64,000 nt of DNA, taken from contig JAPYMA010000079.1 in assembly GCA_035041965.1 (NCBI GenBank), forward strand, positions 124,001 through 188,000, written 5' to 3'. Position numbers and translations under genes: made by a program. How positions within the stretch are numbered: the first letter of the stretch is position 1; every line of letters begins with the position of its first letter. The stretch comes from Anisakis pegreffii. Lineage: Eukaryota; Nematoda; Chromadorea; Rhabditida; Anisakidae. Under the pieces are notes generated by a model. It saw only the letters and a list, made by a program, of their open reading frames with translations, had not been told where the DNA came from and made no database searches. This document shows positions 11,639 through 23,402 of this stretch, in pieces.

Positions 11639-14092
11639 ATGAATGGTGATTATGAGGCGGTTATTTTCGACATGAATGGAGTGCTGATGAATTCAGCGGC
11701 TATGTGGAAAGGAACGGGTTTGTTTCAGATTCTTCTATGCTATTTTTTTCATTGTCTTTAGTCAGTGTTGATGTGCAATTGCCATAATGAAATTCTCACT
11801 CGTGTTTGCTGAAGGTCGTCAATCTCATTTATAATAGCAAATAAAGCAGCATTCAGTGTTTTTCAAACGAGCTAGAGCACATACTGAAGTTGGTGGTTAT
11901 ATCTGATGTATGGTGTGAATGATGATGGCGAATATTCGTTCGATTATAGTACGACGGGTTGTTTGCAGACTGGGAAATGCAAAATGGAATTCCGGCTGGG
12001 AGTTTGATGCGAGTTCTGTTCAGTGAACAATTTCGAAGACAGTCGAAAACGCTGTTTAGCGGAGCGATTAGTGCCGAAACATTCGATAGCACAATTTTTC
12101 AGGCGCTTTTTGAGCAGATTGTTGGTAAGAGTTATTTGGTGGGTTTGATGAGTGTGTCTTATTGTTTGTGCTGAATTATTTTCGAATAATAACTTATCAA
12201 TTCTTTCAAATTGACTCATTCCTTTTGGTAGATCTGAAAGTAGGATCAAATGATGAACAGAAGGAACATTGGGCATGAGCGAGTGACATCGACGATTTCA
12301 GTCAATTATGAGATATCGAGCATTCACTCCTAATTGTGACGTTCTGTTTCCCTACTCATCATTGGAAAGCAATGGCTAGTCGCGGACTGAATTATCGCAA
12401 TCTACAGGCGATTTGAAATCTGCATGAGATTAGCATGAGAAAAAGAGAAAAGATGTGAATTCCCATGATTTAGCTGCAATAATTTTATTGGCTTCACTCA
12501 CTGTGAAGTGGCATAATTTCAGGATGGTCGCAGACGTCAATCATTTCACGTATTATCTGACTGGTATCCGTCAGATCCAACGCAAGGCGTTGTAGTGAGT
12601 CAATCTGATTCTGAGAGTGTTTCATCGTATTAAAATTTTCGATTCCATAAGCGAACTGATTCATTCCAAAAATAAATGCGGACCTGCTGATATACATTTA
12701 TTCAAACTTCAAATCATTGTGGAGGTTGAACGTCTGACCCACTTTTTAGATCAGGAATTGAATTGTTTTCGTTACATAACCGATGACTTCTTTCTTTTTG
12801 TTGCGCTGAGAAGTTAACTGGTTTTCAGTGCAGACATCTTTTGTTTTCTAAAGGCAAACAAACAAACTTCTTAATGGGAACACTTCTCACAGTGATTGAG
12901 TTGCTCTGAGCAGTCAGTCAGGCGCTGTGATTGAGAGGTGAAGTTGATTGAGAGTGACAATGTGTTTATATTTGAGTTTGAAGAAATGATGCGTGCCGTT
13001 AAATTGCTCAAACGACGAGGATACGGCACTGCACTTCTGACCAATAATTATTTCATTGATGATGCCAAACAGAAACCAACCGTTCATGTGGACACGAGCA
13101 ATTTTGATGTGGTCGTTGAGAGTTGTCGATTGGGTATATGCAAGCCAGATGAGCGAATTTATAAGGTTCATTCTTGAGATATTAAATTTCTAATTGATTC
13201 GAAAACGATCAATTTCTATTGAGTTGGTGAAAGTCTGCAAGTTTATGGAGGAATAACAGTGTCGATTGAAAGTATTCGTAATAGAGTTTGGATCTTGACC
13301 GGAAAAATTATTTTCGAACTTAGAGCAGTTGCATGGAATTAGTGGTGGTTCAGTGAGCGTCTTCGATTTTGAATATGGACGTTTTCAACTTGAGTCTGAG
13401 ATGAGAATGAGATTTGCATGGGATTTATGGGAATTAATTAGAAAGGGAGTAAAATGGAAGGGATATTGATGAATTTTTCCTTCTTGTTTTTCAGTTTACA
13501 TTAGATCGTTTGGAAGTTCCCGCAGAGAAAAGTATTTTTATTGATGACTCGAAAACATTTTGCGATGCAGCTAGCCGATTGGGAATAACGACCATTCACG
13601 TAATAACTTCGTTTAATTTTATTCAATTATCACCAAAGCGATAATATTCATGAATTCAACAATGACTATGAGTTCATTTGCAAATGATAACATTATTCGC
13701 AAGTTGAAGTAGAATTCCATACCTGATGTTCGTATTCCCCATTGAATTGCATCGAATATCGCTTTTTTCCATCCTAAACTCAATAATGCTGTCTGTAGTC
13801 GTTTTCAGTAACTGAGAAGCTTAAGTGGAAATGGAAAAAAGTTTGTGTCTTATATTTTGAACAGTATTTATGAATCGCTATCGACTTGCGGTTTGATAAG
13901 TTCCCTAAATTTCATTCCCCGAAGATAACGAAATGTTGGGCTGACTGAAATATCTAGAAAGCATTGAGTGTTGTCGAATTTGCTTGTTTCTCATGGAGGT
14001 TACTCTCAATTTTATGTGTTTAGGTGAACAAAGGTGATACGGATGCCGCATTGAAGCAGCTCGAAGAATTGTTGAATGTTCCGTTGAGGTGA
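11639..14092 (+). CDS. HAD-superfamily hydrolase, ACAD10/EPHX2 N-terminal type, 212 aa
   Basis: Exons 11639-11717, 11969-12124, 12936-13165, 13495-13599 and 14024-14092 join in phase (639 nt). HAD motif I is AVIFDMNGVL with nucleophile Asp11; the usual second Asp is Asn13. A cap segment follows (DWEMQNGIPAGSLMRVLF). Then come motif II Thr114 (ALLTNN), motif III Lys148 (GICKPDERIYK) and motif IV Asp172-Asp173 (IFIDDS). The ending resembles the C-terminal end of HAD domains in ACAD10 (AALKQLEELLNVPL). In ACAD10 and EPHX2 this domain is fused to larger enzymes; here the stop follows the HAD fold directly, so it is a stand-alone protein. Loss of the second Asp argues against ordinary phosphatase chemistry, as in the ACAD10 family. 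The exon 3 acceptor is an unusual TTGAG. The gene converges on the TANGO2-like gene that ends at 14760. Confidence 0.9.
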
Positions 14093-14759
14093 CTTGTCTG
14101 CACGGAACATTCCACTATTACGCGTTCTTATGAAAGGAAAGGATTCTACATCTGATTGTGAGGTGTTCAATGGAATTGTTATTGTTCAAAACTAAAGATT
14201 ACTTTTATTTCGCTGTGCGATTGTAATCGTTTTGTATATGTAACATATTTGATGTTGATTTTGCTTATGTGAGCCTTTTTTCGCATGATATTCATGCAGT
14301 TTTATTGGAAGTATTCTTCGGTTGAGAGTTGTTCGATGGAATAATGAAGAGAATTATTTAATGCATCGACATTTTATTGGTTTAACAAAATATACATACA
14401 TAATATGTACAAATACTTGCGATTTCATCTATGGATTCGTAATTGGCTTAAGACAATGACTTAATGATGCCTGAATGAGTATTGCTTTGGCATAAAAGTT
14501 ACATATATAATTAAGCAACTTCTAATAGATACTGATGGAAGAGTGCAATATTCTGATGCATTGTTTTACGGAGTAATGATGACGAGAGACGTTCTGGTGC
14601 TTCACGCATCTAAGTCACATTCTCTGCTGCAATCGATCGTATTCGTTGAAGAGATCATTGAGGAGCGGGAGTTCTAACAGAGTGGCTGTTTGCTAACCGG
14701 ATATTCCGATTCCGATTTCGTCATTTTGAGATATTTTCTCGGATTTGCCGATCAATCAA
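14093..14759. other. Convergent intergenic region
   Basis: About 670 bp between the stop codons of the HAD gene (plus) and the first TANGO2-like gene (minus). It should hold both 3' untranslated regions. I see no further coding signal. Confidence 0.6.
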
Positions 14760-17257
14760 TCAGTTGCCAGCTAGTGGGAACTGAAACGTTCGTTCTTCCC
14801 AATCAGCATCTTCGATATGCTTGGGCACCTCCAGAACACTTTTTTCGTAGAACGTAACTCGATTGAAACGGTCCACCAGTATTATCGAGTGCGATCTGAA
14901 AAATTTCGTGAATATCCTAACGAATTCACTTTACGCAAGCGAGTAGGATAGGTTTAAGAATGAAGTTTATTTAATGTAATTTCATTGTGTCCTCAAGAGT
15001 GCCGCCGTTATTCATAGAAGCAGATACATAGAAGCAGATAAGGAGATGTCAACGCTATTAAATTGCTCCTTGCTAACTAGATTTGAACTTTTCATCGGGA
15101 ATACCAATGAAACGTTGAAGAAAACAGCAAGAGCAACAATTATGAGTGTTCTCGCAAAGCAGCAGTCCAAAAAGATTACTTTGTTCCATATCTGATACCA
15201 TCAGGATAGCGTACGAACAGAGATGATCGGAATTTGCAGATTTCAGATGAACGCTGGCACTGTTTCTTGAGTTGATCATCTGGGAAACATCTGAAAACAC
15301 CGAGAAAGTTACTCAGTTCAAAAATCTCGATAAAGGCATTTTCATGATCAATCAGCAATGATTTTCTAGCGAACTGTTTCTCATTTGTCGGCGAAATATC
15401 ATTCTTGCGCAGATATACTTCGATAATTCAATTATTTTGTGCATTTGCCGATAAAATGATCAAGCTTGTTACCGAACACGATCCGTGGCGATATTCATTA
15501 ATTTGTTGATCACCTCCTCTTCACACAAATCTTCTGCATTGATCTCTTCGACTGCTTCAGTCATAAGTTCAACGCCTCGTTGAACCTTCTTGAAAGGTCT
15601 ATCGTATGGACTGTTACCGAACCCGTGAATACCTGCAAAGCAAGTGCTGATTCATTAACCGTTCCTGTAACAATATCGCCTTAATGATCGTGTTCTAACG
15701 TCATCAGGTGAATGACTGACAGCGAATTACCATCGGAAGTTGCCATATTATTATATGATATGAAAAAAAAAACAAAGTAACCTGGTGCATGTTGCAGAGG
15801 TTCAATTTGATCCACATAGTGACTGGCAAGTGACCACAGTTCGTATTCATCGTCATTGTTCCTGAAAAAAATGATCTCTCGAATGCATCAAGGAACGGTC
15901 TACATAGCTAGAAGAATCTCACAACTAGAAGAACGTTAGTTTCACTCACCTTTCCAAGCAAAGCATTTGAAAAGCATTATAGACGTCGGCTGTTGATCCG
16001 AGAGTTTTACAAAAACTCGACGGACCCTTCCCAGAACGAAGATATTCAATTGGAATTGCACCTGGAATATAGTGCTGCTGTCAGAGAATATAGTGCTGTT
16101 TTAGATGTGATTTATTTAACTCTGCGAAGGCAAAATCCGATAAACAGTCGAGAATTGATAAATCTGGAGGAGAACTCCAAATCAGGCATTCATTCAGGCA
16201 TGAACTATTATACGTCGGTGTTCGATAGAGAGTAATTGAAAGATGGAACGATTTATTGATTGTGTTGATCGTACGAAACGATGCGATTTCTAAATGTTCG
16301 CTTATATCGGAACAATTTCTGAGAAATTTATTTTCTAACTCGAACTCTATATCTATTCATTAATTTAAGGTTGATGTTACATATTGGTAACGTTGCATTA
16401 TTAATATTATCGATTGCAGTAGGCGATTTGTCATTTGCAATTGACGTGAATGAGAAAAGGTCGGCATTTTCGGAGTGATCAGAAATTGCAATTCAGGGTG
16501 ATTTGGGAATGTCGTTTTGGAAAAGTCATGTGCGATAGAGATGCTGTGATTCATACATTTTGCACTAAAACGTGCCATTATGTCATTATACTAAAACAGG
16601 AACTATGACGAGTTTATTGCGGTGAGATGCTTGACTAGAAGCGTTTCTCTTGAAAATTAGGAACGGAACTCGCCTCGGCTGGGAGCACGTTGTTTAACCT
16701 GATGGAAAGGAATGGTTATAGCGAGCAAATTGCCGATGCGGCCTGATTTATCCATACATAACCATGTACCTCTTACGTCGCTCTTTTCATCTCTTCCTGA
16801 AAAATTGTTTGTCGTGATCGCTTGATATTGCTGCCAGAAATTTGAAATTTTAAAGACTCTTTAGGATTCTATCAATTTCGTTGGAATGTTAGTGCAATGC
16901 ACTTGTTGTAATCCGTAGGAATGCATACATTGTAATCACCTAATAACTTAGTCAAATTCTTTACTTCTTCATCAAATTTATTGTCATTTCTCTCTTTCCG
17001 GGAGCCTCAGTCAACTATGTCATTTATCATCCGAACGTTGAATACCAAGCAAATTATGCGTGTCTCCGTGCAGGTGATACTTGATCTACCAGAGTCAACG
17101 AAATAAAACCCGTAGAAAAAACCTTACCACCCAATATTCCACGTTCCCATCGCGCTTTAGTAGTGGGACGATCAAGAAACTCATCACGATTGTTCACAAG
17201 GATGAGTTTATATTTTGCGCACGGATCGTGTTCGATGTACACAAATGTAACACACAT
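14760..17257 (-). CDS. TANGO2: TANGO2 family protein (paralogue A), 283 aa
   Basis: Minus-strand exons, 5' to 3': 17257-17128, 16796-16674, 16061-15950, 15861-15782, 15632-15473, 15290-15180 and 14895-14760 (852 nt, phases 1,1,2,1,2,2). The protein begins MCVTFVY like other TANGO2 members and has the family NRDE motif at 23-26 (NNRDEFLDRPT). It then shows RGTWLCMDKSG, APSRG, GIHGFGNSP and the C-terminal SHSIILVDRFNRVTFYEKS. Human TANGO2 has 276 residues, so the length is complete. TANGO2 homologues (HRG-9/HRG-10 in C. elegans) have been implicated in intracellular heme movement and mitochondrial/lipid metabolism; the biochemical activity is still debated. Intron 2 appears to use a GC donor (G|GCGAGT at 16673), the only choice that keeps the frame. 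A second paralogue lies 6 kb upstream in the same orientation. Confidence 0.95.
16671..16674 (-). other. GC-AG intron donor in TANGO2 paralogue A
   Basis: After the codons for Ser-Arg-Gly the minus strand reads CCGAG|GCGAGT. Cutting before GC joins phase 1 to the next exon and gives SRGAIPIEYL, matching the family. The nearby GT (GGCGA|GTTCCG) would put the next exon into a stop. GC-AG introns are a known minor class. Confidence 0.7.
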
Positions 17258-20200
17258 TATTGCGGCGTTCACAACGAGAATTTCAGTGGAATCTCGGCGA
17301 AAAGTTGATAGAACACTGACAAATCGGGAATACAGACAGATTCAGGATTCGAACGATACAACAAACAACTGAAAATGATCAGTTTGCTATCTCAACGTAG
17401 TTCGACCGTAATCAGCCAACGCATTAAAAAACCATCAATTTCTGAAATGGAAACATTTCATTGAGTAATGTTTAGATAAAATGAGACAAAAACCGTACAA
17501 AAGACACTAGACACGAAATTTCTAGCAGTGAACGAACGATCTTTGAGATGTGGTTGAGATGACAACAAATGACGAGAACAACATCATTAACTCAAGTCAT
17601 CCGTTACAAGCTTGCGATGTGTATAAAATATCATTTGTTTATAACATTTATAATAGAACGTTGAAATCATTCAGTGCAATTCGACACATTGCAGAGTTAG
17701 TAAGGACTTTGCAGAGGCTTTCACAATCAGCGATTAAGTCTATCGGATTGACGCAATTGACTTCAACTGACTACTGACTAAGTTTTATTCCAGCTAAAAA
17801 CTTCGCCACATTTTCAAAACACCAAAATATCTGACGGATTGATTGTAAACCAGCAAATGTATCTGCTGAAATTCATGCAAAACAAGTTGCAATACGACTG
17901 AAAATTTGGTTTCATAGAACCGAACGTTTCAACAATAAATAGTTTTTCTCGTTTGATCACTTCGCTCAACTATTTGGTACGCAAAAAAATGCTGTCTACT
18001 AATAGTCTTTTAAAAAACAAAAATTGAAATTGCACAACAAGTTTGAATGGTAGTCTTTGACTATAAAAGCGTCTAGATGTAAGTGACGTTTTCATACTGT
18101 AAAAATGTGAATCATGAAGTGATGACAAATCACTGTCAGATGACTTCGTACGTTAGAAGTCATTCTTCAAAAGTTGTCACCTTGAAATTCATTTTCAACA
18201 AGAGCCGCAAAAAATGACAGGTAATCAGTGAAAGCAGCAGCAGCAGCAGCTAGGCCTAACTACGTCCGATTAATCAGACGAACTCTTCTATAAATAGAGG
18301 TGTTGAATGAATTGAAAATCAGGTTTTTTGCTCCAGTAGTAATGGAAACAACATACAAAAAACAACGATAATTCAACAAAAAAAGAGCAGTCTTGACGTA
18401 ATATGACATCAAATTGTCTGGCAGTTATTAATTTAAGAAGCAGTCCATTGAGGCAGGCGTTTGATTTGTTTGATTTAACGCAAATATTTGTGGTCGATAT
18501 GATGACGAGTGAGTGATAGAATCTAATTTTTCTATAGGAATAACAACAATGTCTGGGAAATTTCGAATGATTTTGAAAGTGAGTTGATGAACAATTGTAA
18601 TTGTTGAGTAATTTTCGATCGACGAACCGGTTGACGATTCCTTATTTCGTTAACACATAGGACAATAAAGATGATTGGAGCGAGTAATACTGCTGCTTTG
18701 TAAGCAGTAAACAAATACTGGTGAGTGAAGGATTACAGGTAAGTTTATGATCACTTCTATTACTTTATGCTTCTGCAAGGAAGCATATTTCTTAGCAATT
18801 GCCATCAATTCATGACGAAGGCTGTTTATCGATGGAAAGTGTTCCATATGAGACGACGGCAAATGCAAGTTAAAGAATTAGATTTGACTGATGTGATGTA
18901 ATATATGAGCACATTTAAGAATCAAAATTCGAGCAAGTTCACATCGTAAGTGCATGAATTCGACGAATATGACCGCAGCTCAAATCATGCAACAATAACG
19001 ATAGATGATCGACGACGTATCAAAGCACACACAAACTAGGAATATAAACCAATCATGATCAGTTTTCGATATTTTTAATGCGAATCATTGTGTATTTGCA
19101 AGGAATATCTCTAAATTTCGAGCAGAAAAAAATTTGCAATAGGGCGAAAAATTTTGTTAATCACCGTATAATGATTGCTGATTGAGACCAACCATGTCAG
19201 TGGAAAGTCAGCTATTTTGTAATCGTAATCGTAATATTCGTGATCGTTTCGAGTCGTTCAACTCAACGGCTCAATGACGACTCAAAACCATTACGAATAT
19301 TGTACGAAATAGCTGATGCAAAACGAACAAATTGATAGGAAGGAATTGCTGAATGGCAATGAAATTATATAATCGTATTTGTGTAATGATTAAAGGGGAA
19401 CATTGAAAGCGCTTTGGATTGACTGTGCGAGTGACATTGACACTTGATGAACCGAGCGGAGCATTTCATCTGTGAATTTATTCGTAAATTCATTAGAGAA
19501 CATCGGATTTAGAGTAGGAGTCTTCGTTCAATCGCTTACGAATCAAATCACAGAACGTTCATGCTTTCAATCGCTTCATCGTTCAGTGAATATAAATCGA
19601 CTGGATTCGTTTCAGTGGACTTTGTATCGTTAACAAATCGCTTGAAGTTGCTGTTTGGTGATTATATGAATATCTTCATTCTAATCTACTCCACTCTTGA
19701 GAATGAATGCACTCTCACGTTTTGAACAGTGTATGTGAATGGGAAAAGCTTTTTTTTTGAATTTCTGCAAACACGTTTTGGTTGCGATTGTTCAACAATT
19801 TCATGAAGATAATGATCATCCACGTTTTAGAATCAGTCAACCAAAGCTAGAGAACCACTAGCGAATATAATGCACTCAACAAAATTTTCTGCGTTTCAAA
19901 TTGAATCAAAAAAAAAGCGATAGAAAGTTTCATCACAAGTTCACGCATTTCCCAATAATGCTGCTGATTAGGGCAGTATTTCACAAGGAATATGATGAAA
20001 TTCGTCAAATGTTCAATTTAGACCTTCAGTTTCGCATCAGTGACTGATTATGCACGGAGAATTTCATAAAATGCACAAGGCCATTTCAGTTGATCAAGAT
20101 TTTACTATAAATTGTGCATGTTACCAGCGAATTTGGCCATGAAAAGCATCAATATTCAAATACTTTAAAAAACGATGCGAGAGTAGAAGATGTTTCCGAT

Positions 20201-21338
20201 GTTTGATACTATAACAGCTGATGTTGACGTCAGCTTGTTGAAAGAAAGAATATAATGCAATCAAATTAATTGGTTGAATGAAAGCGAATGAATAAGCAGC
20301 AGTTCAGATGGTACAATAATCACCCGTCGACATTGACATAAACACATAAACGTTAACACCGTCTAAACAACGTTCATCTGCGGAGACGATAAATGCAAAT
20401 TGGATCAGAATCTGGTTCCAGCTAGACATTCATATGCATGCATTCAAATGATGACATCACAGTCGAATTCATATTTGTTATTCACCTTCAAATAACAACT
20501 CAATCAACCAAGAATTATCACTGATCCGTTGTCACTAAACCATTATCGTCACTGAACCATTTATCTCTTATCAATCAGGCGCTAGTTGCTTCAGACCAAT
20601 TTAACGCTAATCAATCAACAATGAACGTCAGCAGTGTGCAAAATGCAGCATGTTTACCCCATAAAATAGGTGATCATAAATAAAAACCAGAAAACAGTGT
20701 TCTCAATCGCTCCGACCGAAATGACATTGAGATTTGCATCGATCGCCTCCTAAAAATAATGCGTCTTATAAATGCTGTTCAAAATGAATTTCTGCTATAA
20801 ATAGTGTTCAATCACAAGACGGCTGCTCTTCGATAGGAATTTCAACAATTTTTTCAAAGACGTTCAGCGAATTTCCACTCTTTGTTCATTGCGTTACGAA
20901 ATGCGCTCGTGAAATTTTCCAGCGACCGAAGACGATGCACTAGCAACCAGCAGTATTCATCAGTCGACGAAGTGCGTGGGATGTTCGTCGGATGTATTAT
21001 ATTTTGGCAAATTATGATCGATGCACCTTTATAGGCAGATTTGTAAACTTGAAAATAAGAAAGCATTTCGACGACACATTACATCCGATAGTACATTGAT
21101 AGTGATTGATGATTTATTTAGGTGGTGCATTAATCATCTGCATATTCGTCAAATCCTGCACCGTGTTCGGCGATCTCTAAATTGGTCAGCGTTCAAGGAA
21201 TGAACCAAAAACTGAACGATTTTTGATAAGAAGATCAGAAGATCAGCTCAGTGACAACGAAAGTATACGAGAAAACTTCACAGAGAGTCAGCGTATGTTT
21301 CGTGAATCAGTTCCTTTTTAACCAAAAAAAAACTTCCG
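17258..21338. other. Region between TANGO2 paralogues, left part
   Basis: No gene I can support. Weak candidates on the minus strand are an open segment at 18532-18714 with one hydrophobic stretch and another at 20854-21066; neither could be joined to other exons. A CAG run lies at 18235-18250. Confidence 0.4.
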
Positions 21339-21835
21339 CTAGGATTTATCACAAGGTGGACGCAAAAAATGAGAGAAAATTTTCAAATAAATGTCACTAA
21401 ACACGACTTTTGACGGGTCTGCATTACAGTCGATCACATTTGTTAAAATGGTCGTTATGCGATGAACAATTTTACGGTTGTCATCGAAATTTTACATAAC
21501 GCATAGGATCTGCAAGAGCAAGCAGGATACAATATAAATCATGCAGCTGTCATATAGTCTTGATATGATTCAATTAGTGATTCAATTGTTCCAATCACAG
21601 TATTAGCTTCGATTGGTTTTTGTTCTTTTGAAACCTTTGCTGCGAAAAACATGCAACTAACTTTATTGAGCGCTGTTACACTGAAATCAGGAAAATTGAT
21701 ATATGACTGTAAATTATCGAAAAAACTGTAAAAATTATCTGTGTGAACCAAGGAATTAACGAGAACTTTTTTCTGATTCATAAAAGATAGTATTCGAATG
21801 TTGTTGGCTCCCACGTCCAATGGTAATTCTTGATG
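21339..21835 (-). pseudogene. CAB39: Decayed Mo25/CAB39-like gene fragment
   Basis: A minus-strand frame from 21835 to 21539 (99 codons) contains LDVGANN, LVHTDNFYSFF, INFPDFSVTALNKV and IESLIESYQDYM. These line up in order with the Mo25 stretch that includes EQFYDFF, FDIASDAFATF and the helix before EYEKLL. Below it, after an acceptor-like TTGCAG (21512-21510), the DNA reads DPMRYVKF in one frame and then DDNRKIVHRI...DIYLK in the neighbouring frame, matching the C-terminal Mo25 repeat (RDKSRNI, DILLK). About 30 expected residues are missing and a one-base shift is needed, so this looks like a pseudogene or relic, not a working gene. Mo25 normally scaffolds LKB1-STRAD and GCK kinases. The homology was recognised by eye and needs a protein search. 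Confidence 0.5.
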
Positions 21836-23402
21836 CTTTAATGATTACAGAAAGTAAACTAGAAAGGCTACACATTAAACTACTTCGTATCGACTTCAAC
21901 GAATACTAGCTTCACAAATCGATCACATTGAATGGATACGATCAATACTTTATTATAAGCTACTAAGACTATACTACCTTCTTGCTATTAGAAGTAAGCA
22001 ATGCAGTTCTGGACAAAATTAATTGTTTGTCGACTGCAAGTGAGCTCCTGGAAGGCATGAACTCATCAGTTCCTGAATGTTTGACTTTTATCATTCTTGG
22101 CAAATTTGCTGATGATCACCGTGTTGATTCGGGACGAGGATATAACGATGAGATGTATGCGGTGTCCTGAGAATGAATCGAATTCGAAAAATTTATCAGA
22201 GTCACTAAATAACTCACAAATCAGCATGCAATACTGGCATAATTAGTATACGCAATCAAACACTATTCCCATGCAATCCCATGCAGACATATTAGCGGTG
22301 TCGTTTCATCACACAGCAGCACATTTCCATCATCATGAAAACAGTTGAGGACTGATAATACAAACAAATGAGTGAGCGAGTAAATATGACGACGACATTG
22401 AACTGGTAATTAATTTGTTGCTTTGATACGATACAAACGAATGAATATGATACGATAGAATAACCATAAATAACATGAGGGATGATCGAAACCGGTACAG
22501 CGACTATATGATCAGTATTTGTGGCAAATAACTACAAGATTGCTAATCGTTTATAAATCAGAACTGCTTATTGATAAAAGAACATAAACAAAATCTCGAT
22601 TATATCTTCTTAAATCCGAGCAAAAGGTGGTCGTCGGTCTAATGATGAAATCCAACAACCCATGTGCTGAGAATTTTCAAAGTCTTCCTCTGTAACCAAC
22701 CATCAAACGGGTCAGTGAAATTTTCGAATAACTTCTGCATCGGTAATGAAAGTGATCATCAAATTCATCAAGCTATTTGTGCACCACTCATTTTTGCCAC
22801 GGCAACACTGAATGCATCTGAACGAAATTGAATGTTTATTGCAGACGATTATAGTCATTAAGTAGAATCGGTGCATAATTACAAGAGCCATCATATTTCA
22901 TGACGGAATCTATCCAATGACGCTCACAAAACATCATTACAATTCCATATGCATCGAACGGGCATCAATTTCTCACAAAAAATAACTCACTAAAAAGGTA
23001 CTGACTGTAATCTTTCCAAAATGTCCATTTCATTCACACAACGTCCAGGATTTACTTGTGAAAATAAGATTGACTATCTTTATAAGTCACATTTTCTTAG
23101 AAAGCTTCTCAAAACATATAGCATCAGAAAACTATGTCTTAGGCAATAAACAGTACATGGAATGAAGCTTGTGTAATCTATGTATGACACACGCTTGAGC
23201 AAAATGCAATTACTTGAATGATAAATGAAATACACTTGTTCCATGATGAGGACTGCTGCTTACAATCATATGAGCACAGAAGCGAAGTAATAAGCTTTTC
23301 CGATGACAGCACCGAATAAAAGTACGACAAGTGATAAATTGCAGATACATTCATAAAAACAATTGGCTTCATTTGATCGTGAAAATGAGAGCAGAAAAGG
23401 AA
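21836..23402. other. Region between TANGO2 paralogues, right part
   Basis: No supported gene. A plus-strand open segment at 21982-22170 reads like protein but has no start, partner exon or recognisable family. Further Mo25-like exons were looked for here and not found. Confidence 0.35.

Noticed and set aside
18532..18868. Two minus-strand open segments, one with a hydrophobic stretch
   Set aside because: They would need an intron of about 20 nt to join, which is too short. No family match.
20854..21066. Minus-strand open segment of 70 codons ending KFAERL
   Set aside because: Reads like protein, but neither continues the Mo25-like frame below which it lies nor matches anything known to me.
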